A stretch of DNA of 37,111 nucleotides from an uncultured Dorea sp. (GTDB lineage Bacteria; Bacillota; Clostridia; Lachnospirales; Lachnospiraceae). The translations under genes were made by a program, and so were the position numbers. Positions 1 through 6,520 of the stretch are shown piece by piece (positions within the stretch are counted from its first letter, which is position 1; each line of letters starts with the position of its first letter). Location of the stretch: contig CAJULU010000022.1 of NCBI GenBank assembly GCA_910587575.1, positions 1-37,111 on the forward strand. Reading direction: 5' to 3'. The notes under the pieces are model-generated. The model saw only the letters and a list, made by a program, of their open reading frames with translations, was not told the origin of the DNA and made no database searches.

Positions 1-70
1 TCGGCGCATGTTTCCATACGATTTTCATAACTTCAAATTCAGCTTCGGAAATCTGTGGCAGATCACTCAT
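1..70 (-). CDS. BlaI/MecI/CopY-family transcriptional repressor (N-terminal part, runs off the left edge)
   Basis: The first 23 residues are visible, beginning MSDLPQISEAEFEVMKIVWK. This is the typical opening of BlaI/MecI winged-helix repressors, in which 'I(S/T)EAE(W/F)E(V/I)MK(I/V)(V/L)W' forms the first helix. The start ATG (70-68) follows AAGGAGG at 78-84 with 7 bases between. The gene has a near-perfect sigma-A promoter and a TTAC-N4-GTAA dyad in its leader, as expected for an autoregulated BlaI repressor. It lies downstream of, and in the same direction as, the HNH gene, with an 89-base gap. BlaI homologues usually pair with a BlaR1-type sensor protease, which would lie beyond the window. 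The target of this copy cannot be told; in Clostridia such regulators are often not linked to a beta-lactamase. Confidence 0.85.
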   Translation of the reverse strand, partial: MSDLPQISEAEFEVMKIVWKHAP

Positions 71-89
71 TCATACCCCTCCTTAATTC

Positions 90-137
90 TTACGGATGTA
101 ATAAAAGTATTATAGACGTTATTCATGCAATTGTCAA
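90..137 (-). promoter_or_regulatory. Promoter of the BlaI-like gene with candidate BlaI operator
   Basis: Reading the minus strand, TTGACA (137-132), a 17-base spacer and TATAAT (114-109) make a full-consensus sigma-A promoter. Just downstream, at about the transcription start, lies TTACATCCGTAA (101-90), an inverted repeat TTAC-N4-GTAA. It resembles the TACA-TGTA core of known BlaI/MecI operators. The inference is autorepression: the repressor would block initiation of its own gene. Confidence 0.75.
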
Positions 138-159
138 AACAGCTTTTTACTTTTTAGTT

Positions 160-1332
160 TTAGACAGTGGTTTCAACTACATAGTAAGAGATTAAATCTT
201 TAAAACTGACATCCAGTCCACTCTGTTTTAAGGCAGCTGTTCTTTTATCATAGAGATCTTTGAGAGTCTCCTTGATATCTTTTAAACATCCATAATGAAG
301 CATTCTGTGGCAGTTTGGACACAGAGGTACGATGTTGGCTTTCGTATCCAGCTTATACTGGAAATTTTTTTGCTGGTTCAACGGAATTAAATGATGTACT
401 TCCATGTATTTTGTTCCATCCGGTTTGAGGAATGTATTATGGCCGGCGTTAATGGAACAGCAGTAGCTGTTGTCTTTGATAGCCTCTTTTCCTAAGGCGG
501 GATTTGTTGGCGGGCGGTGACTCGTGGCGCTGTTGCCATCTGGATTTTGCGCAACATACTCTTCAGCAGTATATGTGGTATCACTTGCTTCGGCAGAATC
601 CACCATTCTCTGGTAAACTGTATCAGAGATAGGTTCTTCGCTTTCAATAATTTCGTCTGATCTGTGTTCGGCAAGAACATTTTCCACTGCTGTTTTTACC
701 GGGATGGCATTTCTGCTTTGTAATGATTCATAGGTTTTCACCCTGAAACGGGCAGTTTTTCTTGGGCTTTCAAATTTAAACTTAAAAAAGTGATAGGAAT
801 AAGGGATACCAACGACAAAGAACTGACGGGAGTCCCGGTATTTGAGGAAAATCAGAACATCATTTTCATACAGACCCTGGCGGAGTTTTAAGAATAGTGC
901 ATCGTCTTCGGAAAGTCTGCTAAGCTGTACCTGCTTTTCCTGGCTTTTACGGCATTCAATTTTAGTCATCATGTAAGAATCAGCCATAGACAGGCCTGGT
1001 GAGAGTTCTTCTCCGTGAAGTGCCTGAATGTTATTGTAAGCAATTATAAGATTCTGACGTATCCATGGAGTGGAAGCCTTTGCTTCTTCAAGCTCTTTTG
1101 CTGAGTAGAAAAATTCACGTGACTTTGATGTTACATGGATATGCGTCTGTTTGCTTCTTGACTCTGCAGGTTTGTTGCCAGGAACAAGACATACTGCGGG
1201 AAGAGTCATAACAATCCCGTGTGAAAAGCGTCTGGCATTAAAGTATTGTCTGGTTTTGATGGGATCACATCCGTTATCTATGAGATATGTTTCGACGGCT
1301 TCAAGTAAGTTTTTTTCATTTACGTTTAACAT
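160..1332 (-). CDS. HNH endonuclease-domain protein, possible modification-dependent restriction or defence nuclease
   Basis: A protein of 390 aa. The C-terminal part (about residues 290-346) is an HNH domain. It has a Cys-Cys pair at 291-292, EVHHLIPL (311-318), the Asn of ANIVPLCPNCH (N333), the zinc pair C338/C341, H342 and H346. The first 240 residues contain no motif I recognise. A polar linker rich in Ser, Thr, Glu and Pro (about 225-285) separates the two parts. This layout, with a recognition region followed by a C-terminal HNH, is seen in McrA-like type IV restriction enzymes, but the N-terminal specificity domain is not identified. I chose ATG 1332 over the much longer upstream frame because GGAGG (1345-1341) stands 8 bases before it and a strong promoter lies within that longer frame. 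The gene is more AT-rich than the housekeeping genes. It reads toward the BlaI-like gene. Confidence 0.75.
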   Translation of the reverse strand: MLNVNEKNLLEAVETYLIDNGCDPIKTRQYFNARRFSHGIVMTLPAVCLVPGNKPAESRSKQTHIHVTSKSREFFYSAKELEEAKASTPWIRQNLIIAYNNIQALHGEELSPGLSMADSYMMTKIECRKSQEKQVQLSRLSEDDALFLKLRQGLYENDVLIFLKYRDSRQFFVVGIPYSYHFFKFKFESPRKTARFRVKTYESLQSRNAIPVKTAVENVLAEHRSDEIIESEEPISDTVYQRMVDSAEASDTTYTAEEYVAQNPDGNSATSHRPPTNPALGKEAIKDNSYCCSINAGHNTFLKPDGTKYMEVHHLIPLNQQKNFQYKLDTKANIVPLCPNCHRMLHYGCLKDIKETLKDLYDKRTAALKQSGLDVSFKDLISYYVVETTV

Positions 1333-1400
1333 ATGGAAGACCTCCTGCTTTTTTGTAAGAGAAATAATCCCCTGTGATAATATTTTTTTCCTCGGGGAAT

Positions 1401-1440
1401 GATGTGATTTATTTATATCACATCCCTGCGAAAATGTCAA
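1401..1440 (-). promoter_or_regulatory. Promoter of the HNH gene, with a perfect 8-8-8 palindrome over the -10 box
   Basis: On the minus strand, TTGACA (1440-1435), 17 bases and TATAAA (1417-1412) form a strong sigma-A promoter about 70 bases before the HNH start codon. The -10 box lies inside an inverted repeat, GATGTGAT-N8-ATCACATC (1401-1408 and 1417-1424), with perfect 8-base arms. A dimeric repressor bound here would exclude RNA polymerase. No regulator for it can be named from this window. Confidence 0.75.
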
Positions 1441-1629
1441 TGATTTTCGGGGAAATAAAATATTTATTTTATCCGGGAGATCTCGGACAAGGGATATTAT
1501 TTTTAAACCTATACTGTAATGGATATAACAGTGATGCCTCCGCAAACACAAATGAAATCTTAGAATTATCATGAGAATGTAAAATTTCCAGTAATCCCAT
1601 AACTTCAGATTCTACAGAAATATGAAAAT

Positions 1630-1662
1630 GGTACAGGAGTAAAATAATTTTACTTCTGTACC
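1630..1662. repeat. Near-perfect hairpin palindrome (15-bp stem, 3-base loop)
   Basis: GGTACAGGAGTAAAA pairs with TTTTACTTCTGTACC around the loop TAA, with a single G-T pair. It has no following T-run on either strand, so it is not a standard terminator. It sits in the 430-base stretch (1333-1765) that holds the HNH promoter but no convincing gene. Confidence 0.6.
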
Positions 1663-1708
1663 AAGATGACATTCTTGTAATCTTTTATAGGAGAGTCGGT
1701 TGTTTGAT

Positions 1709-1741
1709 TTTAAGAGAGGGTGCTGGCCGCCCTCTCTTAAA
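1709..1741 (-). terminator. Hairpin after the GyrI-like/DUF3795 gene, probable terminator
   Basis: Perfect 12-base arms, TTTAAGAGAGGG (1709-1720) and CCCTCTCTTAAA (1730-1741), with a 9-base loop, lie 25 bases beyond the stop of the minus-strand gene. The arms carry the A/T stretches themselves and there is no long T-run, so termination is likely but not certain. Confidence 0.6.
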
Positions 1742-1765
1742 GGAACTTCTGACGATGAAATGTTC

Positions 1766-2482
1766 TTATTTCTTCCAGGTTCTGCACTGTTCGATGCGCT
1801 TCCCGCCGTCCCCCTGTTTCTCGTCATAAGCGAACTGGTTCAGTAAATCGCAGGGGAAATTCACGCAATTTCCGCAGTGCTCCTGGGATTTTTCCTCACA
1901 GCAGGATTTCAATGGACAGCTGTCACCCCAGAACGGTTTCTGGATCTGTGTACATCCCTTGCAGTTCATCTGCTCCCGGTAGGCACATTCACTGCAGAGA
2001 ATCCCACATCTGGACTCAATCTGTGTCTCTTCCTTTAATCCCACGTAAATATGGATCTCGGCATTGTCCATGCTGTCATCCTGGTATTCCTCAAAATCAC
2101 ACTGGAATGTCCTGGGCAGGTCCATACTCCAGATTTCCTGCCATGCCGCAGCCACAGCCTGAACCATGTCCCCGTGAACGACAAATCTCGCATAACGGCC
2201 CGCCGGAATCCGGCAGACGGCATAGTCTCCTTCCTGGGGTTCTTCTGCCGCTTCACAGGCCGCCAGGACGGTATAATCAGACTTCTCATCTCCGTCATAT
2301 CCGGTATAGATTCCCAGCGCTTTTGCATTGGCTTTCTTCGGAATAGAAGCGTAGACTCCGTCATTATAAAAGCGGTTCCAGAGTCCGCCGATCACGGCGC
2401 CCATGTCGGGCGACTGATTGTTTGTCCGTGCGGAAAGGCCGACTGCGATTTTTTCCTCTAATGTGATGATTTCATATTCCAT
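1766..2482 (-). CDS. GyrI-like effector-binding domain protein with C-terminal DUF3795 cysteine-rich module
   Basis: A 238-aa protein in two parts. Residues 1 to about 155 look like the AraC effector-binding/GyrI-like fold: EIITLEEKIAVGLSART near the start, WNRF, then 'GDYAVCRIPAGRYARF' and 'AAAWQEIW'. That fold usually binds small hydrophobic ligands. From about residue 170 comes a DUF3795-type segment beginning CGILCSEC, with CKGC, CPLKSCC, HCGNC and FPC following. Its many Cys residues suggest a metal site of unknown role. There is no helix-turn-helix, so this is a free-standing ligand-binding protein rather than a regulator. ATG 2482 is preferred because AAAGGAGAA (2501-2493) precedes it; the open frame extends upstream to 2533 without a ribosome site. 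It is divergent from the radical SAM gene. Confidence 0.75.
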   Translation of the reverse strand: MEYEIITLEEKIAVGLSARTNNQSPDMGAVIGGLWNRFYNDGVYASIPKKANAKALGIYTGYDGDEKSDYTVLAACEAAEEPQEGDYAVCRIPAGRYARFVVHGDMVQAVAAAWQEIWSMDLPRTFQCDFEEYQDDSMDNAEIHIYVGLKEETQIESRCGILCSECAYREQMNCKGCTQIQKPFWGDSCPLKSCCEEKSQEHCGNCVNFPCDLLNQFAYDEKQGDGGKRIEQCRTWKK

Positions 2483-2583
2483 AGTATAGATTCTCCTTTT
2501 CTTTTGATAGGATGATTCTACCAGAATGAACACGACAACTGTATGTCATGTTAGAATTTATATCTCTGTCAGGATATATTTTT

Positions 2584-2612
2584 TTGTTTTTTTCCGTTAT
2601 CCGTGTTAAAAT
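2584..2612 (+). promoter_or_regulatory. Probable promoter of the SPL-family radical SAM gene
   Basis: TTGTTT (2584-2589), 17 bases and TAAAAT (2607-2612) form a plausible sigma-A promoter 46 bases before the ATG. The -35 box matches consensus only in part. Confidence 0.45.
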
Positions 2613-2658
2613 TTTGTAAAAGGTATAGCTGAAGTAAAAGAAGCGTGGGAGGAAAGAG

Positions 2659-3552
2659 ATGGAATATATACCGGCAAAAACAATCGTAACGAAGGTAAAG
2701 GCTCCCGCAGGCTGGTTCGGGATTGATTATAATATGAATATTTACAAAGGCTGCTGTCACGGCTGTATCTACTGTGACAGCCGTTCGGACTGTTACGGAG
2801 TCGGTGATTTTGACAAGGTGCGTGCGAAAGAAGATGCCCTGCGGATTATCCGGGACGATCTGCGCAGAAAAACCAGAACCGGGGTGGTGGGGACCGGCGC
2901 CATGAGCGACCCGTACAATCCTTTTGAACGGGAATTAAAGCTTTCAAGACATGCGCTGGAACTATGCGATGCATTTGGGTTCGGAGCGGCCATTGCAACG
3001 AAAAGTTCTTTGCTTGAGCGGGATATAGACATTCTGCAAAGCATTGCAGAGCATTCACCAGTGCTTCTTAAGATTACGGTGACATGTGCCTGCGATGATC
3101 TGGCCGCCCGGATTGAGCCTCATGTTTCCCGGCCTTCAGAGCGGTTCCGTCTCGTAGAGAAGCTTTCGGAGGCAGGACTGTATGCGGGGATCCTGCTCAT
3201 GCCTGTCCTGCCTTTTATCGAAGATAATGAGGAAAATGTCGGGAAGATTATCCGTATGGCCGGGGACGCAGGGGCCAGATTTATCTATCCTGCCTTTGGC
3301 ATGACTCTGCGGGGGAATCAGAGAGCATGGTATTACCAGAAACTGAACGAACTGTTCCCGGGGGAAAGGCTTTCGGAAGCCTATCAGAAGAGGTATGGAA
3401 ACTACTACGAGTGTATCAGCCCGAAGGCCCGGGAACTTTGGGAATTTTTTGCAGAAGAGTGCCGGAACAGAAAGATTCTCTATCGTATGGATGATATCAT
3501 CAGCCAGTATCGCAGACCCTACAGGACAGAACAGATGACACTGCCGTTTTAA
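2659..3552 (+). CDS. SPL-family radical SAM protein (COG1533-like)
   Basis: A 297-aa radical S-adenosylmethionine protein. The [4Fe-4S] cluster motif C-x3-C-x2-C is C32, C36 and C39 in GCCHGCIYCDSRSDCYG. It is followed by the GTGAMSDPYNPFE segment and IATKSSLLERDIDIL, both characteristic of the spore photoproduct lyase-like/Rv2578c group. True spore photoproduct lyases differ in sequence and usually carry a later Cys used for hydrogen transfer, so a DNA-repair role is not claimed. The substrate is unknown. GGGAGGAAAGAG immediately precedes the ATG. It converges on the broken acetyltransferase gene, with a hairpin between them. Confidence 0.85.
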   Translation: MEYIPAKTIVTKVKAPAGWFGIDYNMNIYKGCCHGCIYCDSRSDCYGVGDFDKVRAKEDALRIIRDDLRRKTRTGVVGTGAMSDPYNPFERELKLSRHALELCDAFGFGAAIATKSSLLERDIDILQSIAEHSPVLLKITVTCACDDLAARIEPHVSRPSERFRLVEKLSEAGLYAGILLMPVLPFIEDNEENVGKIIRMAGDAGARFIYPAFGMTLRGNQRAWYYQKLNELFPGERLSEAYQKRYGNYYECISPKARELWEFFAEECRNRKILYRMDDIISQYRRPYRTEQMTLPF

Positions 3553-3564
3553 GATGGAAATCCG

Positions 3565-3586
3565 GCGGGAAACCGGTGTTTCCCGC
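3565..3586. terminator. Shared hairpin between convergent genes
   Basis: GCGGGAAAC (3565-3573) and GTTTCCCGC (3578-3586) form a 9-bp stem with a CGGT loop, 13 bases after the radical SAM stop and 8 bases beyond the acetyltransferase remnant. Neither side has a clear T-run, so it is a weak or bidirectional terminator at best. Confidence 0.5.
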
Positions 3587-3593
3587 TGGCCGG

Positions 3594-3964
3594 TTATTCC
3601 TGGGTATGGATGTACATTCTTGAAAGTTCCGGTTCGCCGTCCCCCTGTACCATGCATAAGAATTCCCATCCAGCATTTTTCCTGCGATTCCCTGGCAGCG
3701 GAAGTCCTCCTCTACAAATACGGCGCAGACATTTGGCGCCAGGTCCCTGCGGTTATGGAAATCATTTTCTATTACGCCTAGGCCGCCGGAAATGACATTG
3801 TCCTCCATGGCAAGATACCATTGAGGAACAGCGTTCATCTGGCTGAGGCAGTCCGCAATGCTTTCTTTATATGCTTCCAGAGGGGTTCTCCATTTCTGGT
3901 TGAACCATTCTGCAGCCCTTTCTGCCAATTCTGGATGGTTTCTTATGGGTATGATCTGAATCAT
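3594..3964 (-). pseudogene. GNAT-family N-acetyltransferase, broken by an internal out-of-frame deletion
   Basis: From ATG 3964 the frame reads as a GNAT acetyltransferase. MIQIIPIRNHPELAERAAEW starts it, and motif A follows as 'NVCAVFVEEDFRCQGIAGKMLD' up to residue 99. It then runs into unrelated residues past 3668. In the neighbouring frame the sequence resumes as GWEFLCMVQGDGEPELSRM-YIHTQE and stops at 3596-3594, which is the normal C-terminal end of this family. The residues expected between GKMLD and YGWEF (about 25, the rest of the acetyl-CoA core) are missing. The junction carries GGAT (3671-3668), which fits either side, so a deletion at a 4-base microhomology is likely. The uncorrected frame would run on to 3500, into the radical SAM gene. 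The promoter is still intact. Confidence 0.8.
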
Positions 3965-3999
3965 ATGCAAGCGCCTTCTTTCTTTATGTTCTGTAAGAT

Positions 4000-4028
4000 A
4001 TTATAGGGTGGATTGTGTAGAGTGTCAA
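4000..4028 (-). promoter_or_regulatory. Consensus promoter of the broken GNAT gene
   Basis: On the minus strand, TTGACA (4028-4023), 17 bases and TATAAT (4005-4000) form a perfect-consensus sigma-A promoter 35 bases before the ATG. It overlaps the candidate promoter of the divergent AT-rich gene. Confidence 0.8.
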
Positions 4029-4042
4029 ATGTGTGGTACAAT
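4013..4042 (+). promoter_or_regulatory. Candidate promoter of the AT-rich unknown gene
   Basis: TTGTGT (4013-4018), 18 bases and TACAAT (4037-4042) lie 32 bases before the GTG start. They overlap the oppositely directed GNAT promoter, so the two would compete for polymerase. Confidence 0.45.
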
Positions 4043-4074
4043 TCTGTTTTGATTAAAAAGAGGAAAGGTTATTT

Positions 4075-4710
4075 GTGAAGGATGGTATACTGATGTTTTT
4101 TGGAGATAAAAATGATTTTGCTATAGAATATGGATTTGAAGATCATACTGCAGACGGGGACGACAGTGTATATGGTTATATGGGAATTTGGATAGAAGGT
4201 CAGGATATCTGTATGTATGATGGTGAATACAAATTTAAAGGGAATCTTTATCTGATTGTGGAGTGGTTTTGTGAAAAAATAGAATATATATTAGGATATG
4301 ATGCATTCCCGTTACCAGTAAAAGGTGATACAATTTTAGAATTGATTGAAAATGCAGAGGAATATGATTCTGAAGATGATTTGGAATTTGACTTATGGTT
4401 TTCAGGAAATAGCAGATGGATCTTTAATCATTTCTGGCTGTCAGTAAGAGAAGGAAATGTTATGCCGGGTATCTATTTTAGAAGATTAGAAAATAAAATT
4501 GAAATAGCATGGGACAATATATTTTGGGAAAAATATAATATTGTATTTAACAGCAGAAGAGATTTTTGTCTTGTTTCATTAGATGTTTTTATTACAAATT
4601 TTACAGATTTTTTATATTCCATTCTTGATGAACTGAGTCAGAGAGTTAATGATTATAGAAAAAAAGAAGTGGAGTGTATGAGAAAAAAGATAAGAATATT
4701 AAAGAAATAA
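4075..4710 (+). CDS. Unrecognised AT-rich protein, immunity-protein-like; C-terminus possibly frameshifted
   Basis: A 211-aa acidic, tryptophan-rich soluble protein with no motif I can name. The segment LWFSGNSRWIFNHFWLSVREG (about 106-126), followed by GIYFRRLENKIEIAWDN, has the 'W...H.LR..G....FRR....I.W' look of immunity or bacterial defence-associated families. That is an impression only. The start is GTG at 4075: AGGAAAGG (4061-4068) is 6 bases before it and no in-frame ATG is nearer. Its base composition is far more A+T-rich than its neighbours, suggesting acquisition by transfer. The annotated stop (4708-4710) follows an A-run. In the -1 frame a coherent 27-residue tail continues to a stop at 4770-4772, so either a programmed frameshift or an indel has set this C-terminus. 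No toxin gene is adjacent. Confidence 0.65.
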   Translation: MKDGILMFFGDKNDFAIEYGFEDHTADGDDSVYGYMGIWIEGQDICMYDGEYKFKGNLYLIVEWFCEKIEYILGYDAFPLPVKGDTILELIENAEEYDSEDDLEFDLWFSGNSRWIFNHFWLSVREGNVMPGIYFRRLENKIEIAWDNIFWEKYNIVFNSRRDFCLVSLDVFITNFTDFLYSILDELSQRVNDYRKKEVECMRKKIRILKK

Positions 4711-4772
4711 TTCAAGAATATGATTCTATCGATTCACTAGATTCATGGAACAAAAAATGCATAAAATATTAA
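4683..4772 (+). other. A_AAA_AAG slippery heptamer and -1-frame extension of the preceding gene
   Basis: In the reading frame of the 4075 gene, the bases 4683-4689 read A AAA AAG, the classic -1 slippery heptamer. Slipping back one base puts GAT 4689-4691 in frame. The following 27 codons read DKNIKEIIQEYDSIDSLDSW and then NKKCIKY before TAA 4770-4772. The residue mix (acidic, amphipathic, ending in Lys/Tyr) looks like coding sequence. Without the shift the protein ends at 4710. Confidence 0.45.
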
Positions 4773-4803
4773 AAAAATTGGCTATGGAAAAAATCTGGAG
4801 ATA

Positions 4804-4812
4804 TGGTATACT
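4804..4812 (+). promoter_or_regulatory. Extended -10 promoter of the histidine phosphatase gene
   Basis: TGG followed by TATACT (4807-4812) makes an extended -10 element about 30 bases before the ATG. The -35 region (ATGGAA at 4784-4789) is poor, which is usual for extended -10 promoters. Confidence 0.5.
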
Positions 4813-4842
4813 TATAAAGTATGTGTGTATAGGAGGCAGAAG

Positions 4843-5478
4843 ATGAAGTTATATATAGTAAGGCATGGAGAGACAGACTGGAATAAGGCTCGTAAGATCC
4901 AGGGACAGGTGGACATCCCGCTGAATGAATTTGGCAGATCGCTGGCAGAAAAGACCGCCAGAGAGCTTGCCGGCATTCCCTTTGACCTGTGCTATTCAAG
5001 TCCTCTGTCCCGGGCAAGGGAGACGGCGGAACTGATTCTTGCGGGAAGAGAGGTTCCTGTCATAGAAGATGAGCGGCTTGTGGAGATGGCGTTTGGAGAA
5101 TATGAAGGACGGTGCTGTTCGAAAAGCGGATGGGATCTACCCGAGGGGTTCAGGCGCTTTTTCGATGGGCCTGACCGGTATCTTGCTCCGGAAGGCGGAG
5201 AGGATTTTGCGCAGGTGAAGCAGCGGACCGGAGAATTTCTGCAGGAACTTTACGGGAACAAGGAATATCAGGAAAGCAGAATTCTGATTACCACCCATGG
5301 TGCGGCCCTGGCGGGACTTCTGAATAATATGAAGGGCAGGAGCCTGGCAGAATACTGGGGAACCGGTGTACATAAGAACTGTGCGGTGACAGAGGTGGAG
5401 GTAACAGATGGGAAACCGGTCATCCTTTCGGAAAATGTGGTCTACTATGACGATGAAGTAAAGCCGTGGGAAGAGTAG
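4843..5478 (+). CDS. Histidine phosphatase family protein (phosphoglycerate mutase-like)
   Basis: A 211-aa cytoplasmic phosphatase of the histidine phosphatase superfamily. The catalytic RHG is R7-H8-G9 in IVRHGETDWN. The substrate-phosphate arginine lies in SSPLSRARETAE (R57/R59), the acid in the LVEMAFGEYEG region, and the second histidine is H152 in ITTHGAAL. The length and 'GETDWN...IQGQVDIPLNEFG' match the small GpmB/CobC-like branch. The actual substrate (phosphosugar, alpha-ribazole-5'-phosphate or other) cannot be told, and no cobalamin genes are nearby. ATG 4843 is preferred to the upstream in-frame start at 4825, because AGGAGG (4831-4836) falls between them. It is 32 bases upstream of trpS and probably cotranscribed. 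Confidence 0.85.
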   Translation: MKLYIVRHGETDWNKARKIQGQVDIPLNEFGRSLAEKTARELAGIPFDLCYSSPLSRARETAELILAGREVPVIEDERLVEMAFGEYEGRCCSKSGWDLPEGFRRFFDGPDRYLAPEGGEDFAQVKQRTGEFLQELYGNKEYQESRILITTHGAALAGLLNNMKGRSLAEYWGTGVHKNCAVTEVEVTDGKPVILSENVVYYDDEVKPWEE

Positions 5479-5510
5479 AATCCAGAAGATCAGAATGGAG
5501 GAGATTGTAG

Positions 5511-6515
5511 ATGATCAATAATAAGAAAGTATTATTCAGCGGAATGCAGGCAACTGGCAATCTGACACTTGGAAATTATCTTGGCGCACTGAAGAACTGG
5601 GTGACGCTGAGTGACGAGTATGAATGTTTCTACAGTGTGGTAGACATGCATTCCATCACTGTAAGGCAGGATCCGGCAACACTCAGAAAGAGGGCGAGGG
5701 CGCTTCTGACTCTTTATATTGCGGCAGGGCTTGACCCGAAGAAGAATTGTATCTATTACCAGTCCCATGTGTCCGGCCATGCGGAACTGGCCTGGATCCT
5801 GAATTGTTTTACATACATGGGGGAACTGAACCGTATGACCCAGTTTAAAGACAAGTCGGCGAAACATGCGGACAATATTAATGCAGGCTTATTTACCTAC
5901 CCTGTGCTCATGGCGGCAGATATTCTGCTTTACCAGGCAGATGTGGTGCCGGTGGGCGTGGATCAGATGCAGCATCTGGAGATTACCAGGGATATTGCGG
6001 AACGGTTTAACAATATATACGGAGATGTCTTTACCATTCCTGAGGCGTATATCGGCAAGGTGGGCGCAAAGATCATGAGCCTGCAGGATCCGTCAAAGAA
6101 GATGTCAAAGTCCGATGAGAATCCCAATGCCAGCATCTATCTGATGGATGACCCGGATGCCATCATGCGCAAATGTAAACGGGCGGTGACTGATTCAGAG
6201 GCGCAGATTCTCTACCGTGACGAGCAGCCGGGGGTTAAGAACCTGATTGATATTTACAGTGCGTGTACCGGAAAGAAGCCGGAGGAAGTGGTCGCAGAGT
6301 TCGATGGCAAGGGTTATGGTGATTTCAAGACAGCGGTAGGCGAGGCGGTTGTGTCTGTGCTGAAACCGCTGCAGGACGAGGTGGCCAGGCTTGAGAAAGA
6401 CAAGGCTTATATTGACGGCATGATTAAAGAGAATGCAGAGAAAGCCCAGTATTTTTCCAATAAAACGCTTCGGAAGGTACAGAAGAAGATTGGATTTCCG
6501 GAGAGGATTCGGTAA
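5511..6515 (+). CDS. trpS: Tryptophan--tRNA ligase
   Basis: A 334-aa class I aminoacyl-tRNA synthetase that charges tRNA-Trp. The HIGH-equivalent is TGNLTLGNYLGAL (about 15-27), and the KMSKS loop is exactly KMSKS at 197-201. 'PVGVDQMQHLEITRDIAERFN' (about 147-167) is the conserved tryptophan/ATP-binding segment. The length is normal for bacterial TrpRS. A GGAGGA ribosome site precedes the ATG. The 32-base gap to the phosphatase gene leaves no room for a T-box leader, so this copy is not under classical tRNA-Trp T-box control. A small membrane protein gene follows after 5 bases. Confidence 0.97.
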   Translation: MINNKKVLFSGMQATGNLTLGNYLGALKNWVTLSDEYECFYSVVDMHSITVRQDPATLRKRARALLTLYIAAGLDPKKNCIYYQSHVSGHAELAWILNCFTYMGELNRMTQFKDKSAKHADNINAGLFTYPVLMAADILLYQADVVPVGVDQMQHLEITRDIAERFNNIYGDVFTIPEAYIGKVGAKIMSLQDPSKKMSKSDENPNASIYLMDDPDAIMRKCKRAVTDSEAQILYRDEQPGVKNLIDIYSACTGKKPEEVVAEFDGKGYGDFKTAVGEAVVSVLKPLQDEVARLEKDKAYIDGMIKENAEKAQYFSNKTLRKVQKKIGFPERIR

Positions 6516-6520
6516 AGAAA

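Noticed and set aside
1374..1574. Plus-strand open frames over the HNH promoter region
   Set aside because: They are short, lack a ribosome site and overlap a consensus promoter and palindrome.
2659..3552. Spore photoproduct lyase (splB)
   Set aside because: The sequence follows the broader COG1533 group (GTGAMSDPYNPFE, no clear C-terminal hydrogen-donor Cys), so the specific name is not supported.
4075..4710. SMI1/KNR4 or named Imm-family assignment for the AT-rich gene
   Set aside because: The resemblance is only in Trp/Arg spacing; no diagnostic motif could be matched, so the gene is left unnamed.
5479..5510. Possible T-box leader for trpS
   Set aside because: Only 32 bases separate the phosphatase stop from trpS, far too short for a T-box, and no T-box core sequence was seen.
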